From: an uncultured Pelagibacteraceae bacterium
Lineage (GTDB): Bacteria; Pseudomonadota; Alphaproteobacteria; Pelagibacterales; Pelagibacteraceae
NCBI GenBank assembly: GCA_902575095.1
Contig: CACGPY010000001.1
Coordinates: forward strand, 132,464-196,463
Length of the DNA: 64,000 bases
Direction of reading: 5' to 3'
Below, piece after piece: positions 31,009-38,591 of this stretch. Below the pieces are notes generated by a model, which was given only the letters and a program-made list of their open reading frames with translations, was not told the DNA's origin and did no database searches. Position 1 is the stretch's first letter. Each line of letters opens with the position of its first letter. Both the position numbers and the translations under genes were made by a program.

Positions 31009-31952
31009 TAATTTAGATCTTTTGGTAATTTAAATACGACTTTTTCTTCTGCAACTACTATCTCTTCAATTGATACTTTTCGATCTTTTTTTATATTAGC
31101 AAGCAAAGCTTGTACTAATTTTTCTGGTGCTGATGCACCAGATGAAATTCCAATAGTATCCGATTTCTCTATTTCGTTAAAAGGTATCTCTTTTTCCGAA
31201 TGCATTAATTGAGAGTTTTTGCACCCCGCTTTTTTTGCTACCTCCACTAGTCTTACTGAATTTGATGAATTTCGACTGCCAACTACAAAAAATAAATCAC
31301 ATTTAGATGCTATTTCTTTAACAGCAGCTTGACGATTAGTTGTAGCGTAACAAATATCTTCTTTAATTGGACCTTTAATTTTAGGAAATTTATTTTTAAG
31401 AGCATTAATTATTTCTGAAGTATCATCCACAGAAAGTGTTGTTTGAGTAATATAAGCTAATGGATTGCTAAAGCTGTCAGCTTTAAGATCTTCAACATCA
31501 GTTTTAGTTTCTATTAATTTAATAGATCCTTTAGGAAGCTGACCCATTGTGCCAATAACCTCTGGGTGATTTTTGTGTCCAATTAAAAATATTTCATATC
31601 CTCTTTTGTGTAACTGTTCAGACTCTCTATGTACTTTTGAGACCAAAGGACAAGTTGCATCTACATAGGATAAATTTTTTAACCTCGCTTCGTCAGGAAC
31701 TGATTTAGGAACTCCATGTGCAGAAAAAATTACAGGTCTACTTCTGTCTTTAACATCAGAAAGTTCGTCTACAAAAATTGCACCTTTTTGTCTTAATTCA
31801 TCAACAACTTGTTTGTTGTGAACTATCTCATGTCTAACGTATACAGGAGCACCATACTTATTTATTGCCTTTTCGACAATCTCAATTGCTCTTTTTACGC
31901 CAGCACAAAATCCTCTAGGTGAAGCTAAATAAATTTTAAGATCTTTTTTCAT
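31008..31952 (-). CDS. ispH: 4-hydroxy-3-methylbut-2-enyl diphosphate reductase
   Basis: Last enzyme of the MEP pathway, yielding IPP and DMAPP with a [4Fe-4S] cluster. The three cluster cysteines are C16 in RGFCAGVKRA, C101 in DATCPLVSKVH and C201 in DICYATTNRQ. Length 314. It overlaps the end of blh by 17 bp, so isoprenoid supply is on the same probable transcript as the carotenoid genes that consume it. ispE of the same pathway lies at 48.3 kb. Confidence 0.97.
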   Translation of the reverse strand: MKKDLKIYLASPRGFCAGVKRAIEIVEKAINKYGAPVYVRHEIVHNKQVVDELRQKGAIFVDELSDVKDRSRPVIFSAHGVPKSVPDEARLKNLSYVDATCPLVSKVHRESEQLHKRGYEIFLIGHKNHPEVIGTMGQLPKGSIKLIETKTDVEDLKADSFSNPLAYITQTTLSVDDTSEIINALKNKFPKIKGPIKEDICYATTNRQAAVKEIASKCDLFFVVGSRNSSNSVRLVEVAKKAGCKNSQLMHSEKEIPFNEIEKSDTIGISSGASAPEKLVQALLANIKKDRKVSIEEIVVAEEKVVFKLPKDLN

Positions 31953-32841
31953 TCTTTTCTAACAAGTACTCGAGCAATATATGCGGAAAAGTCAAAGACG
32001 CCAAACCAATAAATATTACCTTATAAATAGCCTCGTCGAGCTTATAGTAGCCATTAAGAAAATATAACGCTATTAAAAACATCACACCAGTTACAAAAGT
32101 TAATGGAATAGCTTTGTTAATAAATTTCTTTAGTCCTGATCTAAAAGACTTATCTAGCTCGAAGATTAATGTAATTGAATGCCTTATAGAATGAAGAAAG
32201 CAAAAATAAATTGTAAAAGCCAAAACAGGAGTTAAAAAGAGATTTAATATAATTAAAGAAAAAAAATCCATAATCATCAGTGCTTTAAAGTCAGCCTTTT
32301 TCTTATTAGAGATAATGAGAGATGATAAAAAGCTTAAACACAAAAAAATTATTAAAAATTGATTATTAAATAATTGAGACTCAAAAATATTAAAGTTTAA
32401 AATTTCAAATATTTCGATTGTTTTCTCTCTTTGAAATAATAACGGAGCAAAAATTACTGCCGATCCTTTTAAAAAGTACAAAAACTCAGATATTAGAAAT
32501 TTTTCTTTAAATGAGAATACCGTATCCTCCTTGCCAAAGTGATAAGCTGCCACAACAAGAAATAATAGTAAAATAGTATTAGGAAAAAATACCCACAAAA
32601 AAACTATTAAGATAGAGATTAAAATATATACACAATAAAAAGAAAAAAGAGATCTATAACCAAACAAATATAAAAGTTTTTTTCCTTTTAAATTATCTAA
32701 TGCTCCATGCGAAATTCCTAAAATTAATACTAAGATTAAACAAAATATTATAGGCTCATAATTTACCATAAAGTAGAATGGGCTAATTAAAATACAAAAA
32801 TTGAAAAATATAAGTGAGTGTTTAAAATTTATCTTTTCCAT
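31936..32841 (-). CDS. blh: Beta-carotene 15,15'-dioxygenase (Brp/Blh family), retinal-forming
   Basis: Membrane protein that splits beta-carotene into two retinal molecules. About seven hydrophobic helices. The conserved His-containing motifs of the family are all visible: GISHGALDN (H45), AAYHFGKEDT (H101) and CFLHSIRHS (H217, H221), which would bind the active-site iron. Length 301. It follows crtY with a one-base overlap. Retinal is the chromophore of proteorhodopsin; no opsin gene is in the window. Confidence 0.93.
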   Translation of the reverse strand: MEKINFKHSLIFFNFCILISPFYFMVNYEPIIFCLILVLILGISHGALDNLKGKKLLYLFGYRSLFSFYCVYILISILIVFLWVFFPNTILLLFLVVAAYHFGKEDTVFSFKEKFLISEFLYFLKGSAVIFAPLLFQREKTIEIFEILNFNIFESQLFNNQFLIIFLCLSFLSSLIISNKKKADFKALMIMDFFSLIILNLFLTPVLAFTIYFCFLHSIRHSITLIFELDKSFRSGLKKFINKAIPLTFVTGVMFLIALYFLNGYYKLDEAIYKVIFIGLASLTFPHILLEYLLEKNEKRS

Positions 32842-33908
32842 TACTGAAATAGAGCTCTCATAAAAATTAATTTTGGCATTCTTCCTACAATATTAATATC
32901 TTCAAAGATATTACTTTTGTTAGATAAAAATTTTATTACACAGCTTGACGAAGCTTTAAACATTTCAAAAAAAATTTTTGGCATTTTATCTGGGTTATTT
33001 TTTAAAACTCTTAAAAATATTTTATCCAAAAACTGATATTTCTTTCCTATATTGTACATTTTCATTTTTTCAATTTTATCAATATTTTCGACAATATATT
33101 TACTATGCTCTTGGATGTTTAAAAAAGTATACCCTGTACTTAACCTTGTCATTCCGCCAGCAGATCCAATATACACAGTTTTCTTATTATTTTTATTTAA
33201 TGGATGGAATAATGGTATAGCTCCTTTTTCAGTAAAATTTACTTTATAGTTTTTTATACCTAAATTATTTTTAATATAATTTTCTAATTGAAGATCGTAA
33301 TCCATTAAGCTTTGATCATCTAAAGCTGAAAGCCAAGTTGTTTCAATTAAGGCTTTATTTTTACTAAATGGTAAAGTGTAAAAAAAGTGAACATCATTTC
33401 TTTGATCACAATTAAAATCCATTAAATTTATTATTTCTTCATCAAAAATATTTTTAGGTGTTTCTATCTCGATACCTTGAAAGTGTTGCCATAATTTAGA
33501 TTTATCTAATTCTTCTTTATGAATACTATTAAAAATTATTGAATTTTCTGAGTTAATTTCACTTAGATTTTTAAAAAAACTAATATTAGAATTTGCGGAG
33601 AGCTTAGAGTTTATTTTTTTATAGAATTTACCACTATCGATACTTTGGTAAGGAAATTTTTCATTTGTTAATTCATGTGAATTATCCGAAGAATTTATTG
33701 TAAAACTGTTCCAACTTTTAATTACACAATCGTCAAAATTATGGTTAAAAACCTTCCAGAAAGACCACGTTTTGTCTCTTTTATATTCATCACGAGTTTC
33801 AATAATTGCTAGAGTTTTCTCTTTTAATATATCATTAACTTCAAGTTCGTAAGCTAAAGATAAACCTGCACATCCACCACCAATAATTATATAATCAAAA
33901 TCTTTCAT
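32841..33908 (-). CDS. crtY: Lycopene beta-cyclase
   Basis: Flavoprotein-like enzyme closing both ends of lycopene to beta-carotene. N-terminal dinucleotide-binding motif DYIIIGGGCAGLSLAYEL (about residues 4-21), and GSAGGMTRLSTGYTFLN (about 248-264), which matches the bacterial CrtY G-AGG--R-STGY-F motif. FYTLPFSKNKALIETTW is also typical. Length 355 is slightly short. Overlaps crtB by 14 bp. Confidence 0.93.
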   Translation of the reverse strand: MKDFDYIIIGGGCAGLSLAYELEVNDILKEKTLAIIETRDEYKRDKTWSFWKVFNHNFDDCVIKSWNSFTINSSDNSHELTNEKFPYQSIDSGKFYKKINSKLSANSNISFFKNLSEINSENSIIFNSIHKEELDKSKLWQHFQGIEIETPKNIFDEEIINLMDFNCDQRNDVHFFYTLPFSKNKALIETTWLSALDDQSLMDYDLQLENYIKNNLGIKNYKVNFTEKGAIPLFHPLNKNNKKTVYIGSAGGMTRLSTGYTFLNIQEHSKYIVENIDKIEKMKMYNIGKKYQFLDKIFLRVLKNNPDKMPKIFFEMFKASSSCVIKFLSNKSNIFEDINIVGRMPKLIFMRALFQ

Positions 33909-34746
33909 TTAAATTAATCTCTTGTTCTAGAATATTATGATTTTCTTGATTTTCGTAATTTAAATTTTTGAAAAATAGTAATTTAATAAAGTCAAAAATA
34001 GACAAAAAGGTCTGAATTGCCTTTTCAAATATGGGAACATAGATTTTGCCAGCTTTGTTGTAATTATCCATATTTTTTTGTTTAAGAATATAGTCACCTA
34101 TTTTTCTGTAGACACGCCTTGCAACAATAACTGAAAATCTCGATCTAAACGGTATTTTTCGAATAGAACTAAATGAGTTTTCATAAAATATTTGAGACTC
34201 TTTTATTATCTCCTGAATTGAGAAAAAATCATGTCTGACATATTGTCTATTACGTTCTTTATCTTCACAAACATCTCGGGCAATATTAGTAAGCTGCATG
34301 GCTATTCCTAGATCAATTGCACCTTTTAGGGCTTCTCTATTTTTGACTTTTAGTATTTTTGACATCATTAATCCAACTGTTCCAGCAACTCTATAAGAAT
34401 AGACAAGTAAATCTTTTTTTGAATTAATTACTACTTTTTCCTTTAAGTCTGTCTCAACTCCATCAAACAAATCTAATACTATTTGTATAGAAATATTTTC
34501 ACTATCAATAATCGACCACATATCTTTTATAATTTGATTGTTAAGACTTTTATTTTCGAAATCCATTTTAAATTTTGAAAAATTTTCTTTCTTTACTTCC
34601 AGATTATTATTATTATCATCAACTATATCGTCTAAGGTTCTACAGAAATTATATAGAGATGAGCATTTATCTAAAGTGTTACTTGATAAAAAAAAACTCG
34701 CCCAATGAAAAGATTTAGCGTGTTTTTTTAATAAATTATTTTTCAT
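33895..34746 (-). CDS. crtB: Phytoene synthase
   Basis: Condenses two geranylgeranyl diphosphates into phytoene. The two Asp-rich motifs are RTLDDIVDD (about residues 36-44) and QLTNIARDVCED (about 151-162), with the conserved RVAGTVGLMM before the second. Length 283. One-base overlap with crtI. No GGPP synthase (crtE) is in this cluster, so the substrate must come from a prenyltransferase elsewhere. Confidence 0.95.
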   Translation of the reverse strand: MKNNLLKKHAKSFHWASFFLSSNTLDKCSSLYNFCRTLDDIVDDNNNNLEVKKENFSKFKMDFENKSLNNQIIKDMWSIIDSENISIQIVLDLFDGVETDLKEKVVINSKKDLLVYSYRVAGTVGLMMSKILKVKNREALKGAIDLGIAMQLTNIARDVCEDKERNRQYVRHDFFSIQEIIKESQIFYENSFSSIRKIPFRSRFSVIVARRVYRKIGDYILKQKNMDNYNKAGKIYVPIFEKAIQTFLSIFDFIKLLFFKNLNYENQENHNILEQEINLNERF

Positions 34747-36212
34747 TAAAATAAGTTATCTAAAACTTTTGCTGATGAAAGAACCCCTGGCATACCAGCT
34801 CCTGGGTGTGTTCCGGCACCCACAAAGTATAAGTTTTTATATATTTCAGATTGATTATGAAATCTAAAATAAGCTGATTGAGAAAATTTTGGTTGAATTG
34901 AAAATCCAGATCCATAAAGAGTTGCTAGATCGATTTCGAAATAATCAGGAGTTAAATAAAAATCACTAACTACATTTTCTTTAATACCAGGCAGAACTGT
35001 TTTATTCATTTTTTCTAAAACTAAGTCTTTAAATTTATCACCTTCTTCGATCCATTTAATTTTAGATAAATTATTTGGAACTGGAACCAATACATAAAAA
35101 GCATCTTGGCCTTCCGGAGCCATACTTGGATCTGTTGCAGATGGCCGATGTAAATAATAGCTTATGTCCTCAGAAAGTATTTTCTTTTCAAATATTTTAT
35201 GTAGATGTTTTTCATAAGCTTCTCCAAAATAAATTGTATGATGTGCAACATTGTTATATTTTTTTTTAGAGCCAAAATAATAAACAAATAATCCCATAGA
35301 ATAATCCATTCTTTTCATTTTTTGTTTAAATAAAAAATCGTAATCTTCTTTTGATCTTATTAAGTTATTATAAACATTCGGAGGATCAGAATTACAAATT
35401 ATATAATCGCTATTAATTATTTTTGAATTATTAATTTTAACACCTTTAACCTTTTTATTTTCGGTAAGTATTTCTGTAACTTCAGCGTCTTTAATAATTT
35501 TGATATTTTCCTCGATCATTAGTTTTTCTAATGCTTTAACAACACTTCCTGTTCCTCCCATTGAGTAGTGAATACCCCATTTTTTTTCTAAAAATAAAAT
35601 CAATGTATATATCGAAGTAGTGCTGAAAGGATTTCCGCCTACCAATAGAGGATGCATACTAAATACTCTTCTTAATTTTTCATTGGATATATAGTTTGAG
35701 ACCAGGCTGTATACTGATTTATAACTTTTTAATTTTAATAAAGATGGAATTTGTTTCATCATAAAAACCAAATTGTTAAAAGGTTTATCCGATAAATCTG
35801 TAAAGCCTTTATTAAAAATTTTTTCAGTAAAATTTACTAAATTTTTATATCCATCATAATCAGAGGGACTAAATTTTTTAACTTGTTCTTCCATAGATTT
35901 ATCATCCCCATTGTAGTCGAACGTATCCCCATTATTGAATACAAATCGGTACCATAAATCTAAGGGTACTATCTCTACGTAGTCAGAAATTTTTTTATTA
36001 AATAGTTTAAATAATTCTTCTAACAGATATGGTGCAGTTATAACTGTTGGACCGCCATCATATATAAACTGATCCTTTTTAAAAACTCTTGCACGACCAC
36101 CGAGATCAGGATGTTTTTCTACTAAAGTAACTTTATGGCCTTTAGCTTTCAATCTAAGCGCAGCAGCTAGACCTCCAAAACCTGAGCCTATAACTATTAT
36201 TTTTTTTGCCAT
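34746..36212 (-). CDS. crtI: Phytoene desaturase (lycopene-forming)
   Basis: FAD-dependent desaturase carrying phytoene to lycopene. N-terminal FAD motif IVIGSGFGGLAAALRLKA with LVEKHPDLGGRARVF, YDGGPTVIT next to it, and the C-terminal FVGAGTHPGAGMPGV, all diagnostic of CrtI. Length 488. It is the first carotenoid gene in transcription order and starts only 16 bp after the stop of atpF, on the same strand. Confidence 0.96.
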   Translation of the reverse strand: MAKKIIVIGSGFGGLAAALRLKAKGHKVTLVEKHPDLGGRARVFKKDQFIYDGGPTVITAPYLLEELFKLFNKKISDYVEIVPLDLWYRFVFNNGDTFDYNGDDKSMEEQVKKFSPSDYDGYKNLVNFTEKIFNKGFTDLSDKPFNNLVFMMKQIPSLLKLKSYKSVYSLVSNYISNEKLRRVFSMHPLLVGGNPFSTTSIYTLILFLEKKWGIHYSMGGTGSVVKALEKLMIEENIKIIKDAEVTEILTENKKVKGVKINNSKIINSDYIICNSDPPNVYNNLIRSKEDYDFLFKQKMKRMDYSMGLFVYYFGSKKKYNNVAHHTIYFGEAYEKHLHKIFEKKILSEDISYYLHRPSATDPSMAPEGQDAFYVLVPVPNNLSKIKWIEEGDKFKDLVLEKMNKTVLPGIKENVVSDFYLTPDYFEIDLATLYGSGFSIQPKFSQSAYFRFHNQSEIYKNLYFVGAGTHPGAGMPGVLSSAKVLDNLF

Positions 36213-36228
36213 TAGTTTATGGCCTATT

Positions 36229-36726
36229 CTAACTAGATTTTTTCTTAAGTGCTAATTTTGTTTCCTCAATGCTAGTGCTATAAATTTTATCTAATTTGCT
36301 TTTATCTAGTGAATTTTTAATGAGTTTTTCAACTGACTCAATGGCAATTTTTACTGAAGTATTTTTAATATCTTTTAAAGCTTGATTTTTAAGTTGTTTA
36401 ATTCTCTCTTCAGCATTTTTCTTTCTAGTCTCCATCAAATTATGAAATTCTTCATTAGTTTTAATAACATTTTTTTCAGCTTCTTCATTTGCCTTATTAA
36501 TCATTTGTTCCACCTCTGTTTTGGAGTTACTAATTTTTTTTTCATGCTCAGTTAAAATGTTCTTAGCATCTTCTTTAAGCTTATCTGCTTCATCGATTTG
36601 TTTTTTTATATTATTAATATTTTCATCTAAGGTTATTTTGATTTTTTGAGGAATTTTAAAATATACAAGTAGGCCTATGAAAGCAAAAAAAGATATCATT
36701 ACCCAAAAAGTTGCATCAATCATCAT
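36229..36726 (-). CDS. atpF: ATP synthase F0 subunit b
   Basis: Peripheral-stalk subunit: one N-terminal membrane helix (about residues 7-24) followed by a long charged coiled coil to the C-terminus. Length 165. Sequence identity in this family is low; the call rests on this architecture and on its place after b' in the F0 operon. Overlaps the b' gene by 4 bp. It is the last F0 gene before crtI. Confidence 0.92.
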   Translation of the reverse strand: MMIDATFWVMISFFAFIGLLVYFKIPQKIKITLDENINNIKKQIDEADKLKEDAKNILTEHEKKISNSKTEVEQMINKANEEAEKNVIKTNEEFHNLMETRKKNAEERIKQLKNQALKDIKNTSVKIAIESVEKLIKNSLDKSKLDKIYSTSIEETKLALKKKSS

Positions 36727-37298
36727 AAATATTTACCTAAGTTTTTTTTTGATATATCTTCTACTGCCGCTTTAATGCTACTTTCATTAAGCTTGTCACC
36801 AGAAATTTTTTCAATAATATCGGAAGCGATATTTTCTGATATTTTTTGAATATCAGAAATAGAGTTTTTTTTGAGATCGCTAATTTCTTTTTGAGCTTTA
36901 ATAATTTCTTTTTCAATTTCTTTTTCGATTACCTCTTTCTTTGATTGAATATCTTTATCTAAAGAGTTTTTGGACTCTATATAAATTTTAATAACTTCTT
37001 TTTTGGCATTTTCTAAAATATTTTCATATTCTCTAATTTTTGACTCTGATAACTCTTTAAATTTATTAGCATCATCTAAATCATCCTTAATTTTATTTTC
37101 ACGATTTTCTAAATTATTTTTAATTTTAGGCAGGTAAAATTTAGCTAAAGAAATATATAAAATGGAAAAAACTAAAATTAGCCAAAAAGCTTGTGAAGCC
37201 CAATATTTTGGATCCAGCTGAGGCATGCCTACCTCAGCTGCAAACAAATCATTTTGTATAGCCAATAAAGCTATAGTAAAACTAAAGTATTTATTCAT
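36723..37298 (-). CDS. ATP synthase F0 subunit b'
   Basis: Second, diverged copy of the b subunit, as found in alphaproteobacteria and photosynthetic bacteria; b and b' form a heterodimeric stalk. After a signal-like N-terminal stretch come GMPQLDPKYWASQAFWLILVFS with the membrane helix and then a coiled coil. QLD---W-SQ-FWL is typical of b'. Length 191. Located between atpE and atpF. Confidence 0.92.
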   Translation of the reverse strand: MNKYFSFTIALLAIQNDLFAAEVGMPQLDPKYWASQAFWLILVFSILYISLAKFYLPKIKNNLENRENKIKDDLDDANKFKELSESKIREYENILENAKKEVIKIYIESKNSLDKDIQSKKEVIEKEIEKEIIKAQKEISDLKKNSISDIQKISENIASDIIEKISGDKLNESSIKAAVEDISKKNLGKYL

Positions 37299-37308
37299 AA
37301 TTATTTAT

Positions 37309-37536
37309 TTAAAATGCAAATAAAATAATTAAAGCTACCACAAGACCGAAAAGTCCAGTCGCTTCTGCTAAAGCAAACCCCAAAAGTAAGTTCGGGAATT
37401 GCTTCTGAGCTGCTGACGGATTTCTCATTGCACCAGAAAGGTAGTTACCGAAAATAATTCCAATACCTACACCAGCTCCTGCTAATGCGATTGCAGCAAG
37501 GCCTGCCCCAATCATTTTTGCCGCTTCTAACTCCAT
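37309..37536 (-). CDS. atpE: ATP synthase F0 subunit c
   Basis: Rotor-ring subunit of 75 residues, two membrane helices with the RNPSA loop between. The ion-binding Glu is E58 in GFALAEATGLFGLV. The residues of the sodium-type signature are not seen around it, so a proton ring is expected. A clear GGAGGA ribosome-binding site precedes the ATG, fitting the high expression c needs. Confidence 0.97.
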   Translation of the reverse strand: MELEAAKMIGAGLAAIALAGAGVGIGIIFGNYLSGAMRNPSAAQKQFPNLLLGFALAEATGLFGLVVALIILFAF

Positions 37537-37553
37537 TTTTCCTCCTTTATTAA

Positions 37554-38288
37554 TTAATGGTGTAAATTTAATGCATCATTTAAATAAATGCAGGTTAATA
37601 TTGCAAAAACATAAGCTTGAAGAAATGCTACTAATATTTCTAAGCCTGTTAATGCTACCGAAAAACCAAGTGGCAACCACCCACCAAGTAATCCTAAACT
37701 TATAACAAATCCACCGAAAACTTTTAACATAGTGTGCCCTGCCATCATGTTTGCAAATAATCTCACTGAAAGACTCACCGGTCTACTTAAATATGAGATA
37801 ATCTCAATTACGGTGATTAATGGTAACAACAACGCTGGAACCCCACTTGGAACAAATATACTTAAATATTTAAAACCATGTTTAGCAAATCCAATTATAG
37901 TTACTGCTATAAAAATAAAAAGAGCCATTATTAAAGTAACTATAATGTGACTAGTTACTGTAAATGAGTAGGGCAGCATTCCTACCATGTTACAAAATAA
38001 AACAAACATAAATAGACTAAATATAAAAGGAAAGTAAGGTTTAGCTTTAGAACCTGCTGTATCGCTTATCATTTTAGCTACGAAGGTATAAAACATTTCT
38101 GCAATTAGTTGAATTTTATTTGGAATGATTTCTTTTTTTTTAGTTCCTATAAATAAGAACAACAATATAGCTGACGCGCTAATGACCATAAATAGGCTTG
38201 CATTTGTAAAAGATAAATCTATTCCTGCAATTTTAATTTCAGGTCCAATTTTATGAACACTAAATTGTTGCATTGGATTACTTGCCAT
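37554..38288 (-). CDS. atpB: ATP synthase F0 subunit a
   Basis: Stator channel subunit guiding protons to the c ring. Five to six membrane helices. The essential arginine is R176 in LSVRLFANMMAGH. Length 244. Starts 12 bp after atpI. The F1 genes are not in this window, in keeping with the split F0 and F1 operons of alphaproteobacteria. Confidence 0.97.
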   Translation of the reverse strand: MASNPMQQFSVHKIGPEIKIAGIDLSFTNASLFMVISASAILLFLFIGTKKKEIIPNKIQLIAEMFYTFVAKMISDTAGSKAKPYFPFIFSLFMFVLFCNMVGMLPYSFTVTSHIIVTLIMALFIFIAVTIIGFAKHGFKYLSIFVPSGVPALLLPLITVIEIISYLSRPVSLSVRLFANMMAGHTMLKVFGGFVISLGLLGGWLPLGFSVALTGLEILVAFLQAYVFAILTCIYLNDALNLHH

Positions 38289-38300
38289 AAATTCCTTTAA

Positions 38301-38585
38301 TTAGTCATCTTTTTGCATACGATTAGCAGTGCGTATTACGTTTAAAATTCCTGCTGCAGTACCCAAAAAAAAGAAAATTATTATTAACCAAGGTTTAGTA
38401 TCAAACCAACTATCTAAAATAAACCCAATTATTGTCCCAACAGCCACTGCAGCCACAAGTTCTGTGCCTAATTTGAAAGCGCTGCCCATAAATTTGCCTT
38501 TTTTCTCACTGTCGGATTGTACTTGTTTTTGAATTTTTGATTTTGCAATTTTTAGGCGAGTCTTAAAATCTTCTGGAATTGTCAT
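38301..38585 (-). CDS. atpI: ATP synthase accessory protein AtpI/AtpZ
   Basis: A 94-residue protein with two membrane helices (about residues 34-55 and 63-83) separated by DSWFDTKPWL, matching the AtpI/Z family that heads F0 operons and helps c-ring assembly. First of the F0 genes here; it starts 6 bp after the smc stop, so no separate promoter fits in the gap. Confidence 0.85.
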   Translation of the reverse strand: MTIPEDFKTRLKIAKSKIQKQVQSDSEKKGKFMGSAFKLGTELVAAVAVGTIIGFILDSWFDTKPWLIIIFFFLGTAAGILNVIRTANRMQKDD

Positions 38586-38591
38586 TAAAAA

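Noticed and set aside
31008-36212. Proteorhodopsin gene near blh
   Set aside because: All frames around the cassette are accounted for by other genes and none has a seven-helix protein with a retinal-lysine motif.
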